A stretch of DNA of 64,000 bases from Mucilaginibacter sp. (GTDB lineage: Bacteria; Bacteroidota; Bacteroidia; Sphingobacteriales; Sphingobacteriaceae), in NCBI GenBank assembly GCA_025352225.1, contig JANXTT010000024.1, forward strand, positions 1 to 64,000, written 5' to 3'. The notes below the pieces were generated by a model. The model ran no database searches. It worked only from the letters and a program-made list of their open reading frames with translations, and had not been told where the DNA came from. Shown here one piece after another: positions 8,169 to 16,936 of this stretch (its first letter is position 1; every line of letters begins with the position of its first letter). Position numbers and translations under genes: made by a program.

Positions 8169-8918
8169 ATGGCAACAACAAAATTGCATAAACCTCAGTT
8201 TCCTGATCTTACAGATAACAGGCAACCCATTAATATAGAACTACCCGAACGCCTTGCTTCAGTTGCGTTGGGTACTAAAATGGCATTCTCCGGGCTTTTT
8301 AGGTTATTTAAGAGCCCTTTGCTTAGTGTAATAAAGGTGTTTGCCGGTGGGTACCTGGTACAACGCGGCGTTACGGGCCATTGCGAAGTTTATGCCAAGA
8401 TTGGCAAAACAACCATCGATCCGGTTAACGTGAATATCAGATATACTTTTACTGTTAATCGCCAGCGTCAGGATGTGTACGATTTTTGGCGCAAGCTGGA
8501 AAACCTGCCATTATTTATGAGCCACTTGGAAAACATAGAGGCTATTGATAATATCCGCTCGCACTGGGAGGCTAAAATACCCGGCAACATTGGTAACATA
8601 AGCTGGGATGCCGAAATTGTGAAAGATGAGCCCGGTTATTTTATTGGCTGGCAATCGTTACCGGGATCAACTATTGATAATGCCGGTAAAGTTGAATTTG
8701 AGGATGCTCCCGGCTATCAGGGTACTATAGTTAAGGTAGTTATCAGCTACCTGCCACCTGCGGGCGGTTTTGGCGCAGGCATTGCCAAACTACTTAATCC
8801 ATTATTTGAAAAAGTAGTGCGCGAAGATGTACTGAACTTCAAAAACTATATCGAAGCCATTCCAGATCAAAATACCGAAGCAGAAATAACGATCATCACT
8901 ATAGATACAGATATGTAG
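8169..8918 (+). CDS. SRPBCC (COQ10/cyclase-like) protein with YgaP-type membrane N-terminus
   Basis: The N-terminal part (about residues 25-75, ERLASVALGTKMAFSGLFRLFKSPLLSVIKVFAGGYLVQRGVTGHCEVYAKIG) matches the DUF2892/YgaP inner-membrane anchor pattern. From about residue 95 the protein is an SRPBCC helix-grip domain (YTFTVNRQRQDVYDFWRKLENLPLFMSHLENI, then SHWEAKIPGNIGNISWDAEIVKDEPGYFIGWQSLPG). Such proteins bind hydrophobic ligands and are widespread in stress-associated loci of soil bacteria, but the ligand is unknown. It stands alone, with about 250 bases upstream filled by the B12 leader region and spacer. Confidence 0.85.
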   Translation: MATTKLHKPQFPDLTDNRQPINIELPERLASVALGTKMAFSGLFRLFKSPLLSVIKVFAGGYLVQRGVTGHCEVYAKIGKTTIDPVNVNIRYTFTVNRQRQDVYDFWRKLENLPLFMSHLENIEAIDNIRSHWEAKIPGNIGNISWDAEIVKDEPGYFIGWQSLPGSTIDNAGKVEFEDAPGYQGTIVKVVISYLPPAGGFGAGIAKLLNPLFEKVVREDVLNFKNYIEAIPDQNTEAEITIITIDTDM

Positions 8919-9041
8919 GCATAGCCGGCGATTATAAATAATGGTCATTAAATATCGCATTGCTATGTTTAATTGACCATTTCCTTTTTTTTATACTGAC
9001 AACCAATCAACTTGTAAAAGCTACCAAATAAAAACCATCCT

Positions 9042-9359
9042 ATGTCTTTTGATCAATACCACGAACCTGTAAATGAATTATCCGACGAAACCAGAACGTT
9101 TGCCCGAATGATCGTCTCGCTTACCGAAGAAGCTGAAGCTATTAACTGGTACGAGCAACGCATATCGGTAGAAAAAGACCCTGATGCTAAAGCCATTATG
9201 CAAAATGCGCAAAACGAAGAGTTTAAACATTTTGGTATGGACCTGGAGTTTCTGCTCCGCAAAAAACCAATATGGCAAAAAACATTAAAAGCAATCCTGT
9301 TCACCTCAGGTGATATTGTTAAGCTGGGCGAAAAAGGCGAACACGAGGCTGAGGGTTAA
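9042..9359 (+). CDS. Encapsulated-ferritin-like (EncFtn family) protein
   Basis: A 105-residue, mostly helical protein matching the encapsulin-associated ferritin family: YHEPVNELSDETRTFARMIVSLTEEAEAINWYEQRISVEKDPDAKAIMQNAQNEEFKHFGMDLEFLLRK. The ferroxidase ligands expected from the Rhodospirillum rubrum enzyme are present at E32, E60 and H63, with W36/Y37 alongside. The family forms annular decamers whose iron site is shared between subunits. There is no encapsulin shell gene next to it or elsewhere in the window, and the tail (GDIVKLGEKGEHEAEG) does not match the usual cargo-loading peptide. It may act unencapsulated or be loaded by a shell encoded elsewhere. Confidence 0.85.
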   Translation: MSFDQYHEPVNELSDETRTFARMIVSLTEEAEAINWYEQRISVEKDPDAKAIMQNAQNEEFKHFGMDLEFLLRKKPIWQKTLKAILFTSGDIVKLGEKGEHEAEG

Positions 9360-9401
9360 TTAATATCAAGGCGCTAGTATCAGGAAAAAGCCTGGTAATT
9401 T

Positions 9402-9448
9402 CTGTTTTGATGCTTAAATTAAGCATTCGCTATGCAATATTAAAACAG
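9402..9448. repeat. Imperfect inverted repeat between the ferritin-like and helicase genes
   Basis: CTGTTTT (9402-9408) and AAAACAG (9442-9448) enclose a palindrome ATGCTTAAATTAAGCAT. It may be a weak terminator for the ferritin-like gene or an operator; there is no long T tract. Confidence 0.35.
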
Positions 9449-9497
9449 ATAAACGCCTTAAACTTTGCCTGCTACTCTTTTCTAAATTAGTAAACGC

Positions 9498-9505
9498 TAT
9501 CTTTG
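9498..9505 (+). promoter_or_regulatory. Candidate -7 element of the helicase gene
   Basis: TATCTTTG matches TAnnTTTG and sits only four bases before the ATG at 9510, so the transcript would be leaderless or nearly so. A good -33 TTTG at 19 bases is not seen. Confidence 0.35.
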
Positions 9506-9509
9506 CGGC

Positions 9510-10871
9510 ATGTCCGTAACTTTCGAAGATTTTGACTTTAACCGGCAGGTTTTAAATGCCATTGCCGATGCCGGTTATACCGAAGCTACGCCTATCCAGC
9601 AAAAAGCTATTCCACCTATCATGAACGGGCAGGACGTTATGGGTATCGCACAAACAGGTACCGGTAAAACCGCTGCCTATATGCTGCCCATCATCATGAA
9701 GCTAAAGTACGCGCAAGGTAACGATGCCCGGGCCATAGTAATAGCCCCCACGCGCGAACTGGCATTGCAGATAGAAGAGAACGCCCGCACGTTTGCCAAA
9801 TACACCGACTTGCGTATTGTGTCGTTATACGGCGGCCTGGGGCCCAAAACCCAAAAAGAGCTGATGGATAAAGGGGTTGATATTATTGTAGCCACCCCCG
9901 GCCGTTTTATGGACGTGTACCTTACCGGCCATATGGTAACCAAGCACCTGCAAATATTAGTGCTTGACGAAGCTGATAAGATGATGGATATGGGCTTTAT
10001 GCCGCAGATCAACCGGATACTGGAAGTTGTTCCGCGTAAGCGGCAGAATATGCTTTTCTCGGCAACCATGTCTGATAAAATTCAGAACCTATCGTTCAAT
10101 TTCCTGGAGTTTCCAACCGTTATTGAGGTTACCCCACAAGCAACCCCGGCTCAAACGGTAAATCAAACGTTGTATCATGTGCCCAACATGAAAACAAAGA
10201 TTAACCTGTTGAAGAAACTGCTGGATGCTCCGGATGATATTAAAAAACTGATCATATTTTGCAAAACACGTGTTGCCGCCGAGGATGTGTACAAGTTTTT
10301 GCTGCGCAAGTTTGGCGAAACAGAAGTACGGGTTTTACACGCTAATAAAGGGCAAAACACCCGTATTAACTCCATGAACGCGTTTAAAAACGATGAGGTT
10401 AAAATTTTGGTGGCTACTGATGTGGCATCGCGCGGCATTGATGTGAGCGACGTGAGCCATGTAATTAATTTTGACGTGCCCGTTGTTTACGAAGATTATG
10501 TGCACCGCATAGGCCGTACCGGCAGGGCATTCCAATCGGGCGAGGCTATTACTTTTTGTAACCCCGCCGAAGAATATTACATTCGGAAGATAGAAAAACT
10601 TATCCGCCAACCAATTCCTGTTGTACTTTTGCCTGCCGATGTATTTGTTGATGAAACGCCATACAATGAGCGCCAGGATCAGGATAAAGAAATAGATTTG
10701 CAAAAACGTAAAGAAGACCCCACCTTTAAGGGAGCCTTCCACGAAAAAAAGACCATGAACCAGCGCAAAAAATTTGATGCTGCAAAGGGGAAAACAACAA
10801 AAACAGCAACGCGCAACAACAGGCCTGGTAAAAAAGCGGCAGCGCAAAAAGAGAATAGAAAACGACGTTAA
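9510..10871 (+). CDS. DEAD-box ATP-dependent RNA helicase (RhlE type)
   Basis: Unwinds RNA duplexes, probably in ribosome assembly or cold adaptation. The full motif series is visible: the Q motif (FDFNRQVLNAIADAGYTEATPIQQKAIP), motif I AQTGTGKTA, Ia PTRELA, GG, TPGR, the DEAD box (LVLDEADKM), SAT (LFSATMSD), and the second RecA lobe with ILVATDVASRGIDV and HRIGRTGR. After residue 375 comes a basic, low-complexity tail (KEDPTFKGAFHEKKTMNQRKKF...GKKAAAQKENRKRR) that should bind RNA nonspecifically. The length of 453 residues suits the RhlE subgroup. A small membrane protein gene starts 7 bases downstream. Confidence 0.95.
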   Translation: MSVTFEDFDFNRQVLNAIADAGYTEATPIQQKAIPPIMNGQDVMGIAQTGTGKTAAYMLPIIMKLKYAQGNDARAIVIAPTRELALQIEENARTFAKYTDLRIVSLYGGLGPKTQKELMDKGVDIIVATPGRFMDVYLTGHMVTKHLQILVLDEADKMMDMGFMPQINRILEVVPRKRQNMLFSATMSDKIQNLSFNFLEFPTVIEVTPQATPAQTVNQTLYHVPNMKTKINLLKKLLDAPDDIKKLIIFCKTRVAAEDVYKFLLRKFGETEVRVLHANKGQNTRINSMNAFKNDEVKILVATDVASRGIDVSDVSHVINFDVPVVYEDYVHRIGRTGRAFQSGEAITFCNPAEEYYIRKIEKLIRQPIPVVLLPADVFVDETPYNERQDQDKEIDLQKRKEDPTFKGAFHEKKTMNQRKKFDAAKGKTTKTATRNNRPGKKAAAQKENRKRR

Positions 10872-10878
10872 CCGGATA

Positions 10879-11145
10879 ATGAAATTTAGAATTACCCCAC
10901 TTAATATAGCTACGGCATTTTTTTTATTTCTGGCTGCATACATTTATATATATGGTGCAAAAATTACCGGTAGCCAATATCAACACTGGAGCGGCACCAT
11001 CACCCTGATCTTTTTATTCTTCGCGTTTGTGGTATTCTTTCTGGATATGACTTTGCGGAACTTTTTTCCCGAAACTAAAAATTTATGGATCGTTCAGTTA
11101 AGCTTTATTGTTTTAACTGCAGTAATCTATTTCCTTGTTAAATAA
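10879..11145 (+). CDS. Small hypothetical membrane protein
   Basis: I take the ATG at 10879 (MKFRITPLNIATAFFLFL), giving 88 residues, since the longer track ORF starts inside the helicase tail in another frame. Three hydrophobic segments (about residues 9-27, 35-55 and 66-86) predict an inner-membrane protein. No function is recognised. It lies between the helicase and gldC with very short gaps, so it is probably cotranscribed with both. Confidence 0.75.
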   Translation: MKFRITPLNIATAFFLFLAAYIYIYGAKITGSQYQHWSGTITLIFLFFAFVVFFLDMTLRNFFPETKNLWIVQLSFIVLTAVIYFLVK

Positions 11146-11158
11146 CACTATTATACTA

Positions 11159-11488
11159 ATGAAAAAAGCTGAAATTAAATTCACCATCGAGCTTGACGAA
11201 AATAACGTTCCCGAAAATATCTTATGGGAATCAACCGATTCGAAAACTAAAGAGGCGTTGCCCGTAAAATCAATCATGCTGGCCCTTTGGGATCATAATT
11301 ATAAAAACACTTTACGTATTGACCTCTGGACCAAAGATATGCCTGTTGACGAAATGAAACGCTTTTTTTATGAAACCCTGCAAACCATGGGCGATAGCTT
11401 TTTACGTGCCACCGGCGAAACCAATATTGTAGAAGACCTGCGCGATTACTGCGCCCACTTTGCCGATAAAATGGAAATTAAACAATAA
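11159..11488 (+). CDS. gldC: Gliding motility protein GldC
   Basis: A 109-residue protein starting MKKAEIKFTIELDENNVPENILWESTDS, with KSIMLALWDHNYKNTLRIDLWTKDMPVDEMKRFFYETL and a C-terminal DLRDYCAHFADKM. This matches GldC, the soluble accessory gliding factor first described beside the lipoprotein GldB in Flavobacterium johnsoniae. Many non-gliding Bacteroidota keep GldC, so its presence does not prove motility. I use the ATG at 11159, not the track's earlier start, because it begins the conserved region. gldB is not adjacent. Confidence 0.9.
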   Translation: MKKAEIKFTIELDENNVPENILWESTDSKTKEALPVKSIMLALWDHNYKNTLRIDLWTKDMPVDEMKRFFYETLQTMGDSFLRATGETNIVEDLRDYCAHFADKMEIKQ

Positions 11489-11497
11489 AATATTATT

Positions 11498-11914
11498 ATG
11501 CGCCTCAGTTCGTTTGTTTCATTATTGGGCTTTATACTGGTAATTGCCGGTACTTATTGCCCGCTTTTACGCCCCTTTGGTTTATTTAATTGGGATGTAT
11601 ATGCCTTAAATAAGCCCTATGGCATTGTTATTTTAGCATTGGCCATTGCCGGTATTGCCGGTTTAATATTGCAACAGGCAACTTTAGCCAGGGTAGCATC
11701 GTATATAGTGCTGCTTTTAGTTGTATTGCTTTTTGTTGCCGCCATTTTTAAGGTGAATACTACCTTTAGCTTTATCCCATTTAAGGGGATGGCAAATGGT
11801 TTGGTACGACTTATAAAGTTTAAATGGGGTTGGTATTTGTTGTTTACAGGGGCAATTTTAGCCGTTATTGGCGCGGTAAGCAATAAACGTATCTTAATAC
11901 CGGCTCAGCAATAG
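11498..11914 (+). CDS. Hypothetical four-helix membrane protein
   Basis: A 138-residue protein, nearly all hydrophobic, with four probable transmembrane helices (about residues 5-22, 42-62, 66-88 and 110-130). It begins MRLSSFVSLLGFILVIAGTYCPLL and ends NKRILIPAQQ. No family is recognised. It is nine bases downstream of gldC and probably shares its transcript. Confidence 0.75.
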   Translation: MRLSSFVSLLGFILVIAGTYCPLLRPFGLFNWDVYALNKPYGIVILALAIAGIAGLILQQATLARVASYIVLLLVVLLFVAAIFKVNTTFSFIPFKGMANGLVRLIKFKWGWYLLFTGAILAVIGAVSNKRILIPAQQ

Positions 11915-12036
11915 TATTAAAAACTATTATTGGGTTCGCATTTAATGTGCGTTAAAAGTTAGCTTAATATTCAAACCTGTTTGGCTGTGTTATCAGCTAT
12001 TTTCGTAATATTTGTATTAAGCATAATATCTATCTC

Positions 12037-15000
12037 ATGTTAAAGTTTTCCTTTCGCGATCAGGTACTTTTAGGTTTTATTATATCTATCATATTGGTGT
12101 TTGCAGTTGGGATATTATCCTACCGAAGTATTAACCAGTTAGAGGATGATAACAAATGGGTTGATCATACCCAAAAGGTTATCAAAACATCGAATAATTT
12201 ATTACAGTTATTAATTGATGGCGAAACCGGTATGCGTGGTTATGGTGCCACTAACAAAAAAGTTTTCCTCGACCCTTATTACGCGGCACTTCCAAAAATT
12301 GCTCAGGATTTAAACCAGCTTAAAATTTTAATTCAGGATAACCCCGTTCAGGTTAAACGGGTCGACTCCTTAAAATACCTGGTTGCCCAGGAGCTCGGTA
12401 TTTTAAAATTAAATATCAGCACCCGCGAAACTAAGGGGTTAGATTTCATGGTTGCCCACCTGATGTTTTTAAACGGCAAGCATATTATGGATCAGATCCG
12501 CGATTTGAACGAACATATCACCAACGAAGAAAACCGTTTGCTAGTGCTCCGGCAAGAGAAATCGCATTCGGCCTCAACCCAAACAATCACCATTATTATA
12601 GTGGGCTCGCTTATATTCCTTGTGATAATTATTTTACTCTTTATATACATACAAGGCACCTTTGCGGAGCAAAAGAGAACGGAGGCTCAAATTTTAAGCA
12701 CCAACCAGGAGCTCGAAAAAGTTTTGGAAGAGAACGAGGCCAAAAACTGGCTATTAACCGGAACCGGAAAACTGAATGAGATGGTTCAGGGCGAGCAAAC
12801 AGAAAAAGAACTTTCCGAAAAAATAATTAACGAAGCCTGCGTCTACACAAACGCGCAAGCAGGCACCTTATACCTGTTTAATGAATCTGAAAGCTGCCTC
12901 GACTTTATGGCGGGTTACGCTTTTCATAACCTGGACACTATTAAAAAACAGATCAAACTAACCGAAGGATGGGTAGGGCAGGCGGCTGCAGATAAAAAAG
13001 CTAAAATTGTTAAAGGTAAGTTAAATGAAAACATAGGACTGGAGTCGTCCATATTAAAACAAGACATACACGAAACTTTTATTGTTCCCTTCTTTTTTAA
13101 TAAGAAATTAAGAGGTGTTTTTGAAATTGCTTATCTAAATGGCTTAAATACCCGTAATACGCATTATCTTAAGCTTATTGCCGATATTGTAGGTGTTGCG
13201 GTAAACACCTCCCAATCGCGCTCAAAAATGCACGATCTGTTTGAAGAAACCCAGCAACAAGCCGAAGAGCTGGCATCACAGCAGGAGGAAATGCGTGTTA
13301 CCAACGAGGAACTGGTGCTTAAAACCGAAATGCTGCAATCATCAGAAGAAGAGTTGCGTGTACAGCAGGAGGAGTTGCGTAATACCAATGCCGAGCTTGA
13401 AGAAAAAGCCAGTTTGCTTGAAGAAAAAAACCAAGCCATTGAAGAGGCTCGTAGAGTGGTTAGCGAAAAAATGGAAGAGCTGGAAAATACAGGCAAATAC
13501 AAGTCGGAGTTTTTAGCTAATATGAGTCATGAATTGCGCACCCCGCTTAACAGCATACTTGTACTGGCCCGTATATTAAAAGATAATAAACCCAATACCC
13601 TTACCGAGGATCAGATTAAGTACTCAAGTGTAATATTTAACGCTGGTAACGATTTACTCACACTAATTAATGATATTCTCGACCTCTCAAAAATGGAATC
13701 GGGTAAACTGGAACTGCATTACGAAAAAGTAAGGGTTACCGAAATTGCATATGACATGGAAACGCTTTTCGGCGAGGTTGCAAAGGGCAAAAATATCACC
13801 TTTACCACATTGCGGGCACCAAACTTGCCCGAGTACATATTTACAGACCAGCAGCGTGCCGAACAGGTTATTAAAAATTTATTATCAAACGCGTTTAAAT
13901 TTACTACAGAAAGCGGTTCGGTAACCATTAATATTAATTTAGAACCCAATGGTGTTGATATCGCTTTTGGCATCAAAGATTCGGGCATTGGTATAGCGTA
14001 CGATAAACAGAAACTAATATTCGAAGCTTTTCAACAAGCAGATGGCTCTACAAGCCGTAAATATGGTGGTACGGGCTTGGGCTTATCCATAAGCAGAGAG
14101 CTAACCAGTTTATTGGGGGGCTCCATCCGCTTAACAAGCACACCCGGCCAGGGCAGCGAGTTTACCTTGGTTTTACCTATAGAAGGCAAACAGCCCGCCA
14201 TTGCTGACAGCAATATAGCATCCGTTGATACCTGGATAGACGACATTAAATCTGACACGCTACCGTTACAAACAATGTTGCCTATAAACAGTGCAGCAAG
14301 CGGCCGGGCAGAACCACTTGTTGTAATTGTTGAGGACGATAAAAATTTCGCCAATATTTTGCAGGAGTACGCCACAGACCACGGCTATAAAGCAATTTTA
14401 GTCCATAATGGAGATGATGCCTACCAAACAATAAAAGAAAACCAACCCGATGCTGTTATTTTAGATATTATGCTGCCCGGTAAAGATGGATGGACAATAT
14501 TGAAGGAGCTTAAAAAAGATCAGCTAACGGTTAACATTCCGGTACATTTAATGTCGGCCAGCGATGCCGCAGCTACCAAAATTAAAAAAGCAGGGGCTAT
14601 CAGTTTCCTCAAAAAGCCTATTAATACCGATGTGCTTGCTAATTTATTTAACGATATGACTGCCAAAAGTGGCAATGCCTTTAAGCAGATATTATTAGTT
14701 GAAGACCATCAGATGCAGAGCCATGCGCTAAAGGAGCTGATGGAAAAACAGGGCATCACGGTGGACCAGGCTTTTGATGGGGCATCCGCCTTTAAAATGG
14801 TTAATGAGCATGCGTACCAATGCGTTATTCTCGACTTAAATTTACCCGACATTTCTGGTTTGGACCTGCTGGATAAAATAAAAGAAATAGATCATTTTGC
14901 CGATCTGCCGGTAATTATCAATACAGCTATGGAGCTCGATAAAACCTCGGTAACCAGGCTAATGCATTATGCAAACGCCATGGTGGTAAAAAACAACAAA

Positions 15001-15498
15001 TCGTCGGAAAGATTAATTGATGAGGTGAATTTGTTTTTGAATAAAATTAATAGCATTGCCGATAAACCAGGCAACACGGATGCTAAAGGCGTAAAAAAAG
15101 CATTCTCAAGCGATAAGAATATATTAAAAAACAAAAAGATACTGATTGTTGACGATGATATGCGTAATATTTTCGCGTTAAGCAGTGCCCTCGAAAACTA
15201 CGAAATGCAGGTTGTAATTGCCAGCGATGGCGAAGAATCACTAACCAAGTTAGCGCAGGTGGCTGATATTGATATGGTGCTAATGGATATTATGATGCCT
15301 AAAATGGATGGATACGAAGCAATGAAACAGATACGTAAAGAAACTAAATGGGCCCATTTGCCAATTATCGCATTAACTGCCAAGGCTATGAAGGACGACA
15401 GGGAAAAGTGTATTGCAGCTGGCGCAAATGATTATATAACCAAACCGGTTGATATAGACAGGTTATTATCGTTAATGCAAATTTGGCTGGAGAAATAG
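12037..15498 (+). CDS. Hybrid sensor kinase: CHASE3-GAF-HisKA-HATPase with three receiver domains
   Basis: A 1153-residue membrane sensor kinase. TM1 (about 9-30) and TM2 (about 184-206) flank a periplasmic CHASE3-type four-helix domain with the signature LLQLLIDGETGMRGYGATNKKVFLDPY. A GAF domain (about 250-395) and a long Q/E-rich coiled coil (about 396-490) follow. The phosphoacceptor is H498 in NMSHELRTPLNS; the ATP lid shows KDSGIGIA and GGTGLGLSIS. Three receiver domains end the protein with aspartates D810 (ILDIMLP), D933 (ILDLNLP) and D1084 (LMDIMMP). The second receiver lacks the usual conserved threonine/lysine wording, which may limit its switching. It heads an operon with cheR, cheB and another hybrid kinase, with only one base before cheR. 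Confidence 0.93.
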   Translation: MLKFSFRDQVLLGFIISIILVFAVGILSYRSINQLEDDNKWVDHTQKVIKTSNNLLQLLIDGETGMRGYGATNKKVFLDPYYAALPKIAQDLNQLKILIQDNPVQVKRVDSLKYLVAQELGILKLNISTRETKGLDFMVAHLMFLNGKHIMDQIRDLNEHITNEENRLLVLRQEKSHSASTQTITIIIVGSLIFLVIIILLFIYIQGTFAEQKRTEAQILSTNQELEKVLEENEAKNWLLTGTGKLNEMVQGEQTEKELSEKIINEACVYTNAQAGTLYLFNESESCLDFMAGYAFHNLDTIKKQIKLTEGWVGQAAADKKAKIVKGKLNENIGLESSILKQDIHETFIVPFFFNKKLRGVFEIAYLNGLNTRNTHYLKLIADIVGVAVNTSQSRSKMHDLFEETQQQAEELASQQEEMRVTNEELVLKTEMLQSSEEELRVQQEELRNTNAELEEKASLLEEKNQAIEEARRVVSEKMEELENTGKYKSEFLANMSHELRTPLNSILVLARILKDNKPNTLTEDQIKYSSVIFNAGNDLLTLINDILDLSKMESGKLELHYEKVRVTEIAYDMETLFGEVAKGKNITFTTLRAPNLPEYIFTDQQRAEQVIKNLLSNAFKFTTESGSVTININLEPNGVDIAFGIKDSGIGIAYDKQKLIFEAFQQADGSTSRKYGGTGLGLSISRELTSLLGGSIRLTSTPGQGSEFTLVLPIEGKQPAIADSNIASVDTWIDDIKSDTLPLQTMLPINSAASGRAEPLVVIVEDDKNFANILQEYATDHGYKAILVHNGDDAYQTIKENQPDAVILDIMLPGKDGWTILKELKKDQLTVNIPVHLMSASDAAATKIKKAGAISFLKKPINTDVLANLFNDMTAKSGNAFKQILLVEDHQMQSHALKELMEKQGITVDQAFDGASAFKMVNEHAYQCVILDLNLPDISGLDLLDKIKEIDHFADLPVIINTAMELDKTSVTRLMHYANAMVVKNNKSSERLIDEVNLFLNKINSIADKPGNTDAKGVKKAFSSDKNILKNKKILIVDDDMRNIFALSSALENYEMQVVIASDGEESLTKLAQVADIDMVLMDIMMPKMDGYEAMKQIRKETKWAHLPIIALTAKAMKDDREKCIAAGANDYITKPVDIDRLLSLMQIWLEK

Positions 15499-15499
15499 G

Positions 15500-16327
15500 A
15501 TGAGTAATTTGGTTGATGATATTACACCCGCTCAATTAGATGAGCTTATTGATTTGGTAAAAAAAATTCATGGGTTTGATTTTACCCACTATACTAAAGC
15601 ATCCTTAAAACGGCGTTTGCAGCGATTAATGCAGGTAAAAAAGGTTAATTTTTGGGGACTTAAACACATCCTGATTAATAATGTCGATTTTTTTCAGGAG
15701 TTTATAGACGAGGTTACAGTTAACGTAACCGAGATGTTTCGCGACCCTTCGTTTTATAAAGCACTTAATACAGAAGTACTGCCTTACCTTTCAACCTACC
15801 AGCATATTAATTTATGGAGCGCGGGTTGTTCGTCGGGCGAGGAAGCATATTCTATGGCTATACTATTACAACACGCGGGCTTAAAAGATAAATCGTTTAT
15901 ATACGGTACAGATATTAATTCGGTAATGCTTGATCAGGCCCGAAAAGGCATATATAGCTTGCGTAATATTAAAAGTTATTGCGAAAACTATAAACAAGTA
16001 GGTATCCCTGGTACGCTTACCGATCATTTTACGGTAATGTACGATGCCGCCACTATTCATAACGAATTAAAGAAAGACATTTTGTTTTCGGCACATAACC
16101 TCATAGCCGATCGTGTATTTAACGAATTCCAGATCATATGCTGCCGTAATGTGTTCATCTATTTCGATTCTATATTACAGGACGAAATTTTAGAAGTTTT
16201 TTATAATAGTTTATGTAACCTGGGCTTTTTATGCCTGGGCTCAAAAGAAACTATCCGGTCGCCTTATTATAAAAGTAAACTACGAATTATCAATTCAAAA
16301 GAAAACATATACCAAAAAATTGGATAG
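15500..16327 (+). CDS. cheR: CheR-type protein-glutamate O-methyltransferase
   Basis: Transfers methyl groups from S-adenosylmethionine to glutamates of a partner protein. The 275 residues comprise the small N-terminal CheR domain (GFDFTHYTKASLKRRLQRLM) and the methyltransferase domain with VTVNVTEMFRDPSFYK, the SAM loop NLWSAGCSSGEEAYSMAILL, YGTDINSVMLDQARKGIYS and FQIICCRNVFIYFD. There is no fused TPR or PAS domain. The start codon follows the upstream kinase stop by one base and the end overlaps cheB. No chemoreceptor gene is present, so the substrate could be the coiled coil of the neighbouring CHASE3/GAF kinase; that is inference. Confidence 0.93.
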   Translation: MSNLVDDITPAQLDELIDLVKKIHGFDFTHYTKASLKRRLQRLMQVKKVNFWGLKHILINNVDFFQEFIDEVTVNVTEMFRDPSFYKALNTEVLPYLSTYQHINLWSAGCSSGEEAYSMAILLQHAGLKDKSFIYGTDINSVMLDQARKGIYSLRNIKSYCENYKQVGIPGTLTDHFTVMYDAATIHNELKKDILFSAHNLIADRVFNEFQIICCRNVFIYFDSILQDEILEVFYNSLCNLGFLCLGSKETIRSPYYKSKLRIINSKENIYQKIG

Positions 16328-16916
16328 TATAGATAATGATATATGGCAACGTCTGCGATTGGCAGAATTAATTCTTTTAGGAGGGTCAGCAGGATCTTTT
16401 GGCCCAATTTTCAGGATTGTTAAAGCATTGCCCGCAAGCTACTCACGTTCAATACTGATAATACTACATAGGGGCAAAAATAACTTTAGCGAGATTGAAA
16501 ACCTATTTGGCTCAAATTGCCGTATATCAGTAAGTGAGGTTGCCGATAAAGAGAAGGTGCTGGCGGCCAATGTATATATAGCACCCGCTAACTACCATAC
16601 TTTATTTGAAACTGATAAAACTTTCGCGCTAGATGTATCCGAACAGGTATGGTATTCAAAACCCTCAATTGATGTAACATTTCAGAGTGCTTCTGACGTA
16701 TACGGAGATAAATGTGTTGCAGTATTGTTTTCGGGTGCAAACAAAGACGGAGCCGATGGGTTGTTAAAGTTACGGTCCAAAGGCGCGCTAACCATCGCGC
16801 AAGAACTTACCGATGCGGAAATGCCGGTAATGCCTAAAGCGGCGATAGATATTAATGCGGCAGAGTTTATTTTAACAAGCGATCAAATATTAAAACTGCT
16901 ATGTAATAGTGGTTAA
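16320..16916 (+). CDS. cheB: CheB-type methylesterase, catalytic domain only
   Basis: The 198-residue protein is the C-terminal effector domain of CheB without its receiver. The catalytic triad wording is LLGGSAGSFGP (S23), ILHRGKNN (H50) and LFSGANKDGADG (late aspartate). It would remove methyl groups, or deamidate, on the protein modified by CheR. The start is TTG at 16320, overlapping the cheR stop by eight bases, so translation is likely coupled. Without a receiver domain it cannot be activated by direct phosphorylation, so control must come from the kinase neighbours by another route. Confidence 0.9.
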   Translation: MDSIDNDIWQRLRLAELILLGGSAGSFGPIFRIVKALPASYSRSILIILHRGKNNFSEIENLFGSNCRISVSEVADKEKVLAANVYIAPANYHTLFETDKTFALDVSEQVWYSKPSIDVTFQSASDVYGDKCVAVLFSGANKDGADGLLKLRSKGALTIAQELTDAEMPVMPKAAIDINAAEFILTSDQILKLLCNSG

Positions 16917-16936
16917 CACTTAACCTCAATTTAAAT

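Noticed and set aside
10335-10943. 202-residue minus-strand ORF antisense to the DEAD-box helicase
   Set aside because: It lies over a fully supported helicase gene and its sequence has no recognisable motif; it is a shadow of the helicase codons.
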